The position numbers were made by a program, and so were the translations under genes. DNA of 64,000 nucleotides from assembly GCA_023421505.1 (NCBI GenBank), contig JAEZTJ010000081.1, positions 208,145-272,144 on the forward strand, written 5' to 3'. The notes beneath the pieces were generated by a model that was not told the DNA's origin, did no database searches, and saw only the letters and a program-made list of their open reading frames with translations. The DNA comes from Bacillota bacterium (GTDB taxonomy: Bacteria; Bacillota; Clostridia; Lachnospirales; Lachnospiraceae). Of the stretch, positions 51,814-60,143 are shown in pieces (within the stretch, counting starts at the first letter, position 1; the number at the start of each line of letters is the position of its first letter).

Positions 51814-52593
51814 TTGCTCGGCACTTATGAAGCTTTTAAACAATCGATATATGACATGACAAAGATTGATTTGAATTCGTACAAGGAACGTCAGATGAAG
51901 CGGCGTATAGAGGCTCTCATTGCTAAGCATAACATTAATTCCTATAATGATTATGTCAGTAAGCTTAAAACCGATAAAGCTGTATATGAAGAATTTATTA
52001 ATTACATTACGATTAATGTTTCAGAATTCTTCCGAAATCCTGAGCAATGGCTTCTGTTAGAGAAAGACGTATTTCCATATCTGATGGAACGCTTTGGGAA
52101 GGATTTAAAGATATGGAGTGCCGCATGCTCCACCGGTGATGAACCCTATTCCCTGGTAATGCTTTTATCAAAATTTCTACCGTTAAATAGAATCAAAATT
52201 CTGGCTACAGATATTGATAAACAGGTAATGGATAAAGCAAGGGCGGGACTTTACCATGAAAAAAGTCTAAAGGGTCTGCCGGAGGATTTACTTAAAAAAT
52301 ACTTTACCAAAATCAATGATCGCACATATCAGATTTCAGATGCGATAAAAGCCTGTGTAGAATTCAAACAGCATGATTTATTAAGAGATCAGTATCCTTC
52401 CAATTGTGATTTGATTGTTTGTCGTAACGTACTTATCTATTTTACGGATGAAGCGAAGAATAAAATCTATCTGGATTTTCATAAGGCACTGAAGAAGGAT
52501 GCACTTTTATTTGTTGGCAGTACAGAACAGATTATTCAGGCGCAGCAGATTGGATATAATAATTTCAAATCATTCTTTTATAAAAAAGCATAA
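51814..52593 (+). CDS. cheR: CheR-family methyltransferase
   Basis: Chemotaxis-type protein-glutamate methyltransferase, 259 residues. The N-terminal helical domain (1-70) carries a basic face (KERQMKRRIEAL); the SAM-binding core has NVSEFFRNPEQW, WSAACSTGDEPYSL, ATDIDKQVMDKA and FDLIVCRNVLIYF-like LIVCRNVLIYF. It starts at TTG with AAAGGAG. No other chemotaxis gene is present, so it may serve a distant receptor array. It lies 31 bases after the IspH-S1 gene and is probably co-transcribed. Confidence 0.93.
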   Translation: MLGTYEAFKQSIYDMTKIDLNSYKERQMKRRIEALIAKHNINSYNDYVSKLKTDKAVYEEFINYITINVSEFFRNPEQWLLLEKDVFPYLMERFGKDLKIWSAACSTGDEPYSLVMLLSKFLPLNRIKILATDIDKQVMDKARAGLYHEKSLKGLPEDLLKKYFTKINDRTYQISDAIKACVEFKQHDLLRDQYPSNCDLIVCRNVLIYFTDEAKNKIYLDFHKALKKDALLFVGSTEQIIQAQQIGYNNFKSFFYKKA

Positions 52594-52602
52594 ACAAGTG
52601 AT

Positions 52603-52637
52603 GAAAGGGGCTGCTAAGAATGAGCTCCTTTCTTTAT
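52603..52637 (+). terminator. Terminator after cheR
   Basis: GAAAGGGGCT pairs with AGCTCCTTTC (one G-U) around a 10-base loop and is followed by TTTATTA. Confidence 0.8.
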
Positions 52638-52758
52638 TATATATTTTAAAATGTGGTTGATTTTTAGAATAATATCGAGTATATTGTTTAATAGATTAGC
52701 TAACAGCTACATATGTATACTACAAAAGCAGTTGATATGACAGCAGACGGAGGAAGCA

Positions 52759-53769
52759 ATGCAGAATTTAATTACAGTTGCAGTTGATGCAATGGGCGGC
52801 GATAACGCGCCTTATGAAATTATTAAAGGAGCAGTGCTCGCAGTGCAAGAGAATACTGATATTAAAATAATCCTGACGGGCGAGGAAGGTGTCATTCAAA
52901 AGGGTCTCAGTGAGTATAATTATGACAAAGAGCGAATTACGGTCGTACATGCACCTGAAATTATAACGAATTGTGAAGCACCGGTTATGGCCATTCGCCG
53001 TAAGAAAAATTCTTCAATTGTCGTAGCTTTAAATTTGGTAAAAAGCGGCGAAGCAGATGCTTTTGTTTCTGCTGGAAGCACAGGTGCTGTACTTGCCGGC
53101 GGACAGCTGATTGTTGGAAGAATTGAAGGAGTAGAACGTCCTCCTTTGGCACCGCTTCTTCCTACTATGAATGGAGTGTCCTTATTAGTAGACTGCGGAG
53201 CTAATGTAGATGCAAGGCCAACCCATTTGGTGCAGTTCGCTAAGATGGGGTCAATTTATATGGAAAATGTCCTTGGTATTAAGAAGCCTCGAGTTGCTAT
53301 CGTTAATATCGGTGCAGAAGAGGAAAAGGGTAATCTGCTTGTAAAGGAAACCTTTCCATTACTGAAAAACTGTAATGACATAAACTTTATCGGCAGTATA
53401 GAAGCTAGAGAGATACCGAATGGCGGAGCGGATGTTATTGTTTGTGAAGCTTTTGTAGGTAATGTAATACTTAAGCTTTATGAAGGCTTAGGAACAGCCT
53501 TGGTTAAGAAGATAAAGACAGGACTTATGAGTACTACAAAAAGTAAAATTGGAGCGCTTTTATGCAAACCGGCTTTAAAGGAAACTTTAAAGGATTTTGA
53601 TGCTTCCAAATACGGCGGTGCTCCATTACTTGGACTAAAAGGTCTGGTAGTTAAGACGCATGGTAGTTCTAAAAATGGTGAAATACGTAATTCTATTTTA
53701 CAATGTGTTACGTTTACGAAGCAGCATATAAATGAAAAGATAAAGAGCAATCTAACTATGAATGAATAA
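52759..53769 (+). CDS. plsX: Phosphate acyltransferase PlsX
   Basis: Makes acyl-phosphate from acyl-ACP for phospholipid synthesis. It has 336 residues with AVDAMGGDNAP at the start, SAGSTGAVLAGG in the middle and DVIVCEAFVGNVILK later, all diagnostic. It is followed 21 bases on by acpP, and then rnc, smc and ftsY after repeat-rich gaps, which is the standard Firmicutes order. GGAGG precedes the ATG. Confidence 0.97.
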   Translation: MQNLITVAVDAMGGDNAPYEIIKGAVLAVQENTDIKIILTGEEGVIQKGLSEYNYDKERITVVHAPEIITNCEAPVMAIRRKKNSSIVVALNLVKSGEADAFVSAGSTGAVLAGGQLIVGRIEGVERPPLAPLLPTMNGVSLLVDCGANVDARPTHLVQFAKMGSIYMENVLGIKKPRVAIVNIGAEEEKGNLLVKETFPLLKNCNDINFIGSIEAREIPNGGADVIVCEAFVGNVILKLYEGLGTALVKKIKTGLMSTTKSKIGALLCKPALKETLKDFDASKYGGAPLLGLKGLVVKTHGSSKNGEIRNSILQCVTFTKQHINEKIKSNLTMNE

Positions 53770-53790
53770 TAAAAAGAAGGGTGAATGGTT

Positions 53791-54024
53791 ATGGAATTTG
53801 AAAAATTACAAAAAATTATTAGTGAAGTATTGAATGTAGACGAAGATGAAATTACAATGGAAACCACCTTTGTAGATGATTTAGGTGCCGATTCTTTGGA
53901 TGTATTTCAAATTATTATGGGGATCGAAGAAGAATTCGATATCGAAATTGCGAATGAAGAAGCAGAGAATATTGTAACAGTAGCAGATGCAATCGATCAG
54001 ATTAAAAATGCAATGAACAACTAA
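53791..54024 (+). CDS. acpP: Acyl carrier protein
   Basis: A highly acidic 77-residue carrier of fatty-acyl chains. The phosphopantetheine serine lies in GADSLDV. The ATG at 53791 gives the usual MEFEKLQKIISEVL start; an in-frame ATG at 53785 would add two residues and cannot be excluded. It is co-transcribed with plsX and ends before a strong terminator. Confidence 0.97.
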   Translation: MEFEKLQKIISEVLNVDEDEITMETTFVDDLGADSLDVFQIIMGIEEEFDIEIANEEAENIVTVADAIDQIKNAMNN

Positions 54025-54105
54025 TTCATTTAGGAAATTATTAATTATGTTTATATATTTCACGAATGGAATGTTTTAAGATAACAAATCCTAATATAAT
54101 ATGTA

Positions 54106-54156
54106 ATATGAAAAGCCCTGTGAATAAGGCTTGCCTTATTTATGGGCTTTTCATAT
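54106..54156 (+). terminator. Rho-independent terminator after acpP
   Basis: ATATGAAAAGCCC pairs with GGGCTTTTCATAT, with an inner AATAAGG / CCTTATT stem. The structure is nearly symmetric and may act in both directions. Confidence 0.85.
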
Positions 54157-54168
54157 AGAATAATTAGA

Positions 54169-54245
54169 TAATTGCGAAACCATATAGTTTGATTAATAGT
54201 ATATGTGTGTATACAATACTTACAATTACTGAGTTTTCGCAATTA
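54169..54245. repeat. Repeat family R2, 77-bp copy
   Basis: It runs from TAATTGCGAAACCATATAG to CTGAGTTTTCGCAATTA with GTATAC-containing core, in the same orientation as 7597-7739. It lies 12 bases after the acpP terminator. Confidence 0.75.
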
Positions 54246-54259
54246 CCTATTAGGTCTAG

Positions 54260-54522
54260 AGTGTCAAAAGCCCCTCGAATAATATAGCTTCGTCATTTTG
54301 CACAAATGCTACTAATAGTAAAGTGATGTAGAACATGATTTGAGGAGCAACTGTTATGAAGTCGTTTGTACTTAGGCCCAGTATTTTTGGGCCTTATGTA
54401 CCATTACGCACTTCATTGGGGCGGGAGCGTGTTGCGAACAAACCATGTTCTGCATCACGATTTTGAAGACATGGATTGTGCAAAATGACGAAGTACAAAA
54501 TTTAAATTGGCTTTTGGCACTT
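54260..54522. repeat. Long palindromic repeat R3, copy 2
   Basis: The ends are AGTGTCAAAAGCC and GGCTTTTGGCACTTT. Arms CGTCATTTTGCACAA / TTGTGCAAAATGACG and GTGATGTAGAACATG / CATGTTCTGCATCAC match copy 1 at 31838-32033 with paired substitutions. The central 100 bases differ in length and include the hairpin AGGCCC / GGGCCT around AGTATTTTT. Confidence 0.75.
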
Positions 54523-54566
54523 TAATCCTATTAGAACAATAGTTGAAAGGAGAATACAGCTTAGAT

Positions 54567-55289
54567 ATGAAAGTACGCGGGAAGGATGAAGGGAAGCTAC
54601 TGGTACTTGAAGACAGGATTGGATATCACTTTGCTAATCTCGATATTTTATTTCATGCATTAACACATAGTTCCTACGCAAATGAGATGCGACTGGAAAA
54701 AGAAAAGAACAATGAACGGCTGGAGTTTTTAGGAGATGCTGTTCTGGAGCTCGTTACCAGTGAAACAGTATATAAGGAATACCAGACACTGACAGAAGGT
54801 GATCTAACAAAGCTGAGGGCCAGTATTGTATGTGAACCTACCCTATCTGCCTGTGCAAGAGAGTTAAACTTGGGTGATTATCTGCTTTTAGGTAAGGGGG
54901 AGGATATATCCGGAGGACGGAACCGGGATTCTATATTATCAGATACCTTCGAAGCAATTATTGGTGCGATCTATCTCGACGGTGGTTTTACTAATGCAAA
55001 AGAGTTTATAAAAAGCTATGTTCTTGCTGGTATCAAGAATAAAGAGCTCTTTTTCGATAGTAAGACTATCTTACAGGAAATCATTCAGAATGATAATAAT
55101 AAGCAGAAGCTGCGATATAAATTGATTTCAGAAGAAGGTCCGGATCATAATAAAACCTTCAAAATTGCAGTAATTGTAGGCAATGAGGAAATCGGCTACG
55201 GAACCGGAAGAACCAAGAAAGCTGCAGAGCAGGAGGCCGCTTATCAGGCAATTCAGTCATTACGTAATAAAAAGGTTAGTAGGGAATAG
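54567..55289 (+). CDS. rnc: Ribonuclease III
   Basis: Double-strand-specific endoribonuclease for rRNA and mRNA processing. It has 240 residues; the catalytic signature is ERLEFLGDAVLEL and the second metal region is DTFEAIIGAIYLD; the dsRNA-binding domain (about 170-237) ends with GTGRTKKAAEQEAAYQA. The ATG at 54567 is 14 bases after AAAGGAG, longer than usual; the in-frame TTG at 54543 overlaps that site. It is upstream of smc and ftsY as in most Firmicutes. Confidence 0.96.
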   Translation: MKVRGKDEGKLLVLEDRIGYHFANLDILFHALTHSSYANEMRLEKEKNNERLEFLGDAVLELVTSETVYKEYQTLTEGDLTKLRASIVCEPTLSACARELNLGDYLLLGKGEDISGGRNRDSILSDTFEAIIGAIYLDGGFTNAKEFIKSYVLAGIKNKELFFDSKTILQEIIQNDNNKQKLRYKLISEEGPDHNKTFKIAVIVGNEEIGYGTGRTKKAAEQEAAYQAIQSLRNKKVSRE

Positions 55290-55303
55290 ATTGGAGACTA
55301 TGA

Positions 55304-58300
55304 ATGCATTTAAAAAGTATTGAGATTCACGGTTTTAAATCCTTTGCAAATAAAATTGTACTGGAGTTTCATGATGGTATCACAGGTATCGTCGGACCAA
55401 ACGGCAGCGGTAAGAGTAATGTTGCTGATGCTGTCAGGTGGGTACTTGGAGAGCAAAGTGCCAAGCAGCTTCGAGGAGCGAAGATGGAGGATGTCATTTT
55501 CTCTGGAACACAGACCCGTAAGCCCTTAGGCTATGCCTATGTAGCAATTACCATGGATAATTCCGATCATAAGCTGCCGATCGATTATGAAGAAGTTACA
55601 ATTGCCAGAAGAGTATACCGCTCCGGTGAAAGTGAATATTTAATTAACGGTACCTCCTGTCGACTTAAGGATGTTTATGAGCTGTTCTTAGATACAGGTA
55701 TCGGTAAAGAGGGTTATTCCATAATCGGACAAGGTCAGATAGATAAGATACTTAGCGGAAAGCCGGAGGACCGACGCGAGTTATTTGATGAAGCTGCCGG
55801 TATTGTTAAGTTTAAAAGAAGAAAAAATACCGCTGAGAAGAATTTGGAAGAGGAGAAGCTTAATCTCTCACGTATTACAGATATTATTAAAGAGATTGAG
55901 AAGCAGCTGTCACCTTTAGAGAAGCAGTCTGCTGTAGCAAAGATTTATTTAAAGCTTAAGGAAGAATTAAAAAGCCTTGAGGTGAATCAATTCTTAAAGG
56001 AATATGAGAAGCTTCGCTTATCAGGAGAGCAGTTAGAGGAAAAGCTGTCGATTGCTACAGCAGATCTTGAACGGGCGAAGGACGAATATGAAAATACCAA
56101 GGAAGAATATATCCGCTTAGAACAACAGTTAGAAGAATGCGATACAATCATTGAAGAGGATAAAATTAACTATAATGAATTAAAGCTTAAAATAGAAAAA
56201 TCCGAAGGTGAGATCAAGGTATTACAAGAGCAGATCAGTTCGGTGCTTCAAAACGATGAATATATCCAAAAGCGTATACATACGAATAATCGTGACCTTC
56301 AAGCAAAGAAGGAGGAAGAGAACGATTATATGAAGGAAAAAGCCTCCATTGATGAGAAATTATCTGCAATGGATGACTTACTCAGTACAGCTTTAAATGA
56401 ACTGAACTTCATCAAAGAGAATATTCAAAAATATACAAAGGAAATTGAAGAATGTAATAATGGTATCTATGAGCATCTGAATATCAACTCCGGTATTAAA
56501 AGCAATATGCAGCGATATGAAACGATGCTGGAGCAGAATAATATTCGTAAAGCAGAGTTAAACCAAAAAATTCTCAAGAATAAAACAGAAGAAAATCAAT
56601 ATGAGGAAACAATTAAGGAAGATGAGGATGCATTAAAAGACATCTCAGAGGCTATCTTAAAGAATACGAAGGAGAGCAGTGAAATAGAGAAATTCCTAAC
56701 TGATATTCAGATAAAGATAGATACTGTCAGTACCGGATATAATGAAGTTCATTCGAAATTCTTAAGTGAAAAATCCCGTCTGGAATCCTTGATGAATTTA
56801 ACAGAGCGCTATGAGGGTTATGGTATCAGTATCAAGAAGGTCATGGAAAGAAAAGCTGTAATGTCTGGTATCATTGGTGTCGTAGCTGATATCATCAAGG
56901 TTGAGAAAAACTATGAAACAGCAATTGAGACAGCACTTGGTGGTACGATTCAGAATATCGTTACGGATAATGAGGTGACTGCGAAGGAGCTGATTGTATA
57001 TTTAAAGCAAAATAAATTTGGAAGGGCCACCTTTCTGCCACTGACGAATATATCCTCAGGGTCTGGCTTTTCCAATGATAAGGTATTAAAGGAGCAGGGC
57101 GTACTTGGAATAGCAAGCAGTCTTGTAGAAGCTGATGTAAAATATAATTCATTAATTGATTATCTTCTTGGTAAAATAATAGTAGTAGATCATATTGATC
57201 ATGCGACAGCAATTGCAAAAAAATATCATTACAGCTTAAGAATAGTAACCTTAGAGGGTGAATTATTAACGCCTGGAGGCTCTATCTCCGGTGGAGCCTA
57301 TAAAAATTCCAGTAATCTTCTGGGTAGAAGACGTGAGATTGAAGAAATGGAAGAATTGGTTTCTTCTTTACAAAGTAAATCCGAGGAGTTTCTTAAAAAG
57401 AAAGAGGAATATAAGGAAGCCAAGGCAAAGCATCGTACTGATTTAGAAAGTCTTAAGCTTTTGTTACAGAAAAATTTCCTTGAGCAGAATACTGCTAAGA
57501 TGAATTTAGACAGGGAAAAGGCAAAAAAGGCAGAAGCTTTAGCCACCTATCAGGAGTATTTAAAAGAGCTTCAGGAAATTGAACTTCAAGCAAAGGATTT
57601 AGAGGATAATTTATATAAATTAAATGAAACGCTCTCACAGAATGCAATACAGAATAAAGAAAAAGAAGTAATGATTGAAGAATTATCAAAGCTTCTGGAA
57701 ACGGAGAGAGTAAAAGAGCAGACAGCAGGAGAAAAGGCTTCACAGTTAAGACTTGAATTATCCTCTCTGGAACAAAGCAATCAATTTTTACTGGAAAATG
57801 TGAAGCGTACCAAAAGAGAGATTGATAAGCTCTTCGAGGAAGAAGCTGCCCTAAAGGCAGATATTTTGAAGGCCTCTAAGGCGGTAGAAGAAAAGAAGCT
57901 GATTATCAGTCAGACTTTCGATGAGATCCAGAGATATCAGCAGTCTCTTTCTGAACTGGAAGCTAAAATAAAGACTAAGACTACTGAGAAAGAACATATT
58001 ACGGCTATTCATAAAAGCTTCTTTTCAAAAAGAGAAGAGCTTTCCAATCGAATGAATGAGCTAGATAAAGAATGCTTCCGCTTAAACGGTCAGAAGGAAA
58101 AGCTTAGTGAGCAGGCTGACCAACAGATTAGCTACATGTGGGAGGAATATGAGCTTACCTATTCCACAGCGTTAAATTATCCGATGGATGAGGAGATCAG
58201 TCTTACGCAGGCTAAAAAAATGATTTCTGAGATCAAAGTGAAGATTAAAGAGCTTGGAGATGTTAATGTCAATGCGATTGAGGACTATAAGAATTTATCT

Positions 58301-58864
58301 GAGCGGTATGAATTCCTAACAGGTCAGAGAGAGGATTTAATAAAGGCTGAGGAAGCACTTCTTCAGATTATACATGAGCTTGATACAGAGATGCGTATCC
58401 AGTTCGCAGAAAAATTTAAAGCAATTAATGAGCAATTTGATATTGTATTTAAGGAGCTCTTTGGAGGCGGTAAAGCAGATCTTGAATTAACGGAAAATGA
58501 GGATATTCTTGAGGCGGGAATACGTATCAATGCGCAGCCTCCGGGTAAGAAGCTTCAGAATATGATGCAGCTTTCTGGTGGAGAAAAGGCACTGACGGCA
58601 ATCTCCCTATTATTTGCAATACAGAACCTAAAGCCCTCGCCTTTTTGTCTTTTGGATGAGATTGAAGCAGCACTAGATGATTCTAATGTCAAACGATTTG
58701 CAAAATATCTGCATAAATTAACGAAGGATACACAATTTATAGTTATTACCCATCGAAGAGGAACAATGGCATCCGCGGATATTTTATATGGAATTACTAT
58801 GCAGGAAAAGGGTGTATCTACTCTGGTTTCCGTAAGCTTAATAGAGAACGAATTAGAGAAATAA
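55304..58864 (+). CDS. smc: Chromosome segregation protein SMC
   Basis: Condensin ATPase of 1186 residues. The N-terminal head has Walker A GPNGSGKSNVADAVRW; long coiled coils (about 170-500 and 680-1010) surround a hinge (about 515-640, GIIGVVADIIKVE to TPGGSISGGAY); the C-terminal head has signature LSGGEKALTAISLLFAI and Walker B FCLLDEIEAALDD. It works with ScpA and ScpB at 2451-3796. Fourteen bases separate it from rnc. Confidence 0.98.
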   Translation: MHLKSIEIHGFKSFANKIVLEFHDGITGIVGPNGSGKSNVADAVRWVLGEQSAKQLRGAKMEDVIFSGTQTRKPLGYAYVAITMDNSDHKLPIDYEEVTIARRVYRSGESEYLINGTSCRLKDVYELFLDTGIGKEGYSIIGQGQIDKILSGKPEDRRELFDEAAGIVKFKRRKNTAEKNLEEEKLNLSRITDIIKEIEKQLSPLEKQSAVAKIYLKLKEELKSLEVNQFLKEYEKLRLSGEQLEEKLSIATADLERAKDEYENTKEEYIRLEQQLEECDTIIEEDKINYNELKLKIEKSEGEIKVLQEQISSVLQNDEYIQKRIHTNNRDLQAKKEEENDYMKEKASIDEKLSAMDDLLSTALNELNFIKENIQKYTKEIEECNNGIYEHLNINSGIKSNMQRYETMLEQNNIRKAELNQKILKNKTEENQYEETIKEDEDALKDISEAILKNTKESSEIEKFLTDIQIKIDTVSTGYNEVHSKFLSEKSRLESLMNLTERYEGYGISIKKVMERKAVMSGIIGVVADIIKVEKNYETAIETALGGTIQNIVTDNEVTAKELIVYLKQNKFGRATFLPLTNISSGSGFSNDKVLKEQGVLGIASSLVEADVKYNSLIDYLLGKIIVVDHIDHATAIAKKYHYSLRIVTLEGELLTPGGSISGGAYKNSSNLLGRRREIEEMEELVSSLQSKSEEFLKKKEEYKEAKAKHRTDLESLKLLLQKNFLEQNTAKMNLDREKAKKAEALATYQEYLKELQEIELQAKDLEDNLYKLNETLSQNAIQNKEKEVMIEELSKLLETERVKEQTAGEKASQLRLELSSLEQSNQFLLENVKRTKREIDKLFEEEAALKADILKASKAVEEKKLIISQTFDEIQRYQQSLSELEAKIKTKTTEKEHITAIHKSFFSKREELSNRMNELDKECFRLNGQKEKLSEQADQQISYMWEEYELTYSTALNYPMDEEISLTQAKKMISEIKVKIKELGDVNVNAIEDYKNLSERYEFLTGQREDLIKAEEALLQIIHELDTEMRIQFAEKFKAINEQFDIVFKELFGGGKADLELTENEDILEAGIRINAQPPGKKLQNMMQLSGGEKALTAISLLFAIQNLKPSPFCLLDEIEAALDDSNVKRFAKYLHKLTKDTQFIVITHRRGTMASADILYGITMQEKGVSTLVSVSLIENELEK

Positions 58865-58897
58865 CTATTTGAGCCGCCTGTTGGCAGCATGGAGATA

Positions 58898-59079
58898 GTG
58901 TGAATTGTTGAAAAGAACAATTCACACCTAGAAGTTTGTGCCTGCGTAATCCTCGGCACAAACTAATTCAAAGGGTAGGTTATGGTAGGTTTAAAAATCA
59001 AAGATATTTCAATCAGCAAAAAGCACTGAGGGTGCTTTTCACTCAGTATCTGTATGCCGATTAAGCGGCAACATGGAGG
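58898..59079 (+). repeat. Structured leader repeat R1, copy 3 (most complete)
   Basis: All modules are present: hairpin 1 GTGTGAATTGTT / AACAATTCACAC (58898-58927), hairpin 2 AGTTTGTGCC / GGCACAAACT (58933-58964), the AATTCAAAGGGTAGG tail, hairpin 3 AAAAGCAC / GTGCTTTT (59018-59038) overlapping ACTGAG / CTCAGT, GCCGATTAAGCGGC and the final ACATGGAGG, the ftsY ribosome site. A further GCCGCC...GGCAGCATGGAG motif lies just before it (58873-58893). Confidence 0.85.
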
Positions 59080-59084
59080 TTAAT

Positions 59085-60017
59085 ATGGGAGAGAATAAAA
59101 CAGGATTTTTCGGAAGATTGGTTCAGGGATTATCAAAAACCAGAAACAGTATTGCACATGGAATTGATGCTATTTTCAGCGGCTTTTCCAGTATAGATGA
59201 TGATTTTTATGAGGAACTGGAAGAAACTCTGATCATGGCTGATTTAGGTATTAATACCACGACAGCGATTATTGAGAATTTAAGGCAGAAGGTAAAGGAA
59301 AATAAAATTAAAGATCCAGGTGAGTGCAGACAGCTTTTGATCAACAGCATGAAGGAGCAGATGCAGCTAAAAGAAACCGCATATGATTTTGAAAATCAAA
59401 AATCAGTTGTATTATTAATTGGAGTTAATGGAGTTGGAAAGACTACATCAGTTGGTAAATTGGCAGGACAAATGAAGGATAGAGGGAAAAAGGTAATGGT
59501 TGCCGCAGCAGATACTTTTCGTGCTGCAGCGATAGAACAGTTAACCGAGTGGGCGAATAGGGCGAATGTAAGCATTATTTCCCAAAAGGAAGGCTCAGAC
59601 CCCGCAGCAGTGATATATGATGCCGTAACTGCAGCGAAAGCGAGGGATGTGGATGTTCTTCTATGTGATACGGCAGGGCGCCTTCATAATAAAAAGAATT
59701 TAATGGAGGAGCTGAAAAAGATTGATCGTGTCATTGAGCGTGAATATCCCGAGGCTTACCGTGAGACGCTTGTAGTACTGGATGGAACTACAGGACAGAA
59801 CGCACTGGCTCAGGCAAAGGAATTTAATGAAGTAGCAGACATTACAGGTATTGTACTAACAAAGCTTGACGGAACCGCCAAGGGTGGTATTGCGATCGCT
59901 ATTCAGTCCGAGCTTGGAATTCCCGTTAAATATATAGGCATCGGTGAGAAGATTGATGATCTTCAGAAGTTTAACGCGGATGATTTTGTAAATGCATTAT
60001 TTCAAAAGACAGAATAG
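59085..60017 (+). CDS. ftsY: Signal recognition particle receptor FtsY
   Basis: GTPase that docks SRP-ribosome complexes at the membrane. It has 310 residues with a short N domain and no long acidic A domain. GTPase motifs: GVNGVGKTTSVGKLAG, DTFRAAAIEQL, DTAGRLHNKKNLM and TKLDGTAKGG. The ATG at 59085 is five bases after GGAGG at the end of R1; the in-frame ATG at 59073 lies inside R1. It follows smc in the conserved rnc-smc-ftsY order. Confidence 0.97.
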   Translation: MGENKTGFFGRLVQGLSKTRNSIAHGIDAIFSGFSSIDDDFYEELEETLIMADLGINTTTAIIENLRQKVKENKIKDPGECRQLLINSMKEQMQLKETAYDFENQKSVVLLIGVNGVGKTTSVGKLAGQMKDRGKKVMVAAADTFRAAAIEQLTEWANRANVSIISQKEGSDPAAVIYDAVTAAKARDVDVLLCDTAGRLHNKKNLMEELKKIDRVIEREYPEAYRETLVVLDGTTGQNALAQAKEFNEVADITGIVLTKLDGTAKGGIAIAIQSELGIPVKYIGIGEKIDDLQKFNADDFVNALFQKTE

Positions 60018-60067
60018 ACATTTTGAAAGGATTTATGCCATACCCCTGAATTTAATGCCGCAGAAGG

Positions 60068-60089
60068 CAGCTCATGGGAGCTGTTTTAT
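60068..60089 (+). terminator. Short terminator-like hairpin after ftsY
   Basis: CAGCTC / GAGCTG around a 4-base loop followed by TTTTATA. The stem is only six base pairs, so efficiency is uncertain. Confidence 0.55.
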
Positions 60090-60143
60090 ATAAATTGTGC
60101 TTAAAGTGCAAGCACCACTTAGCACGTAATGGAGGGTAATATC

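Noticed and set aside
53478..53867. 129-codon minus-strand frame across the plsX-acpP junction
   Set aside because: Antisense to two certain genes, rich in serine and phenylalanine, with no ribosome site.
54060..54242. Minus-strand 60-codon frame downstream of acpP
   Set aside because: It consists of the terminator and the R2 repeat read backwards.
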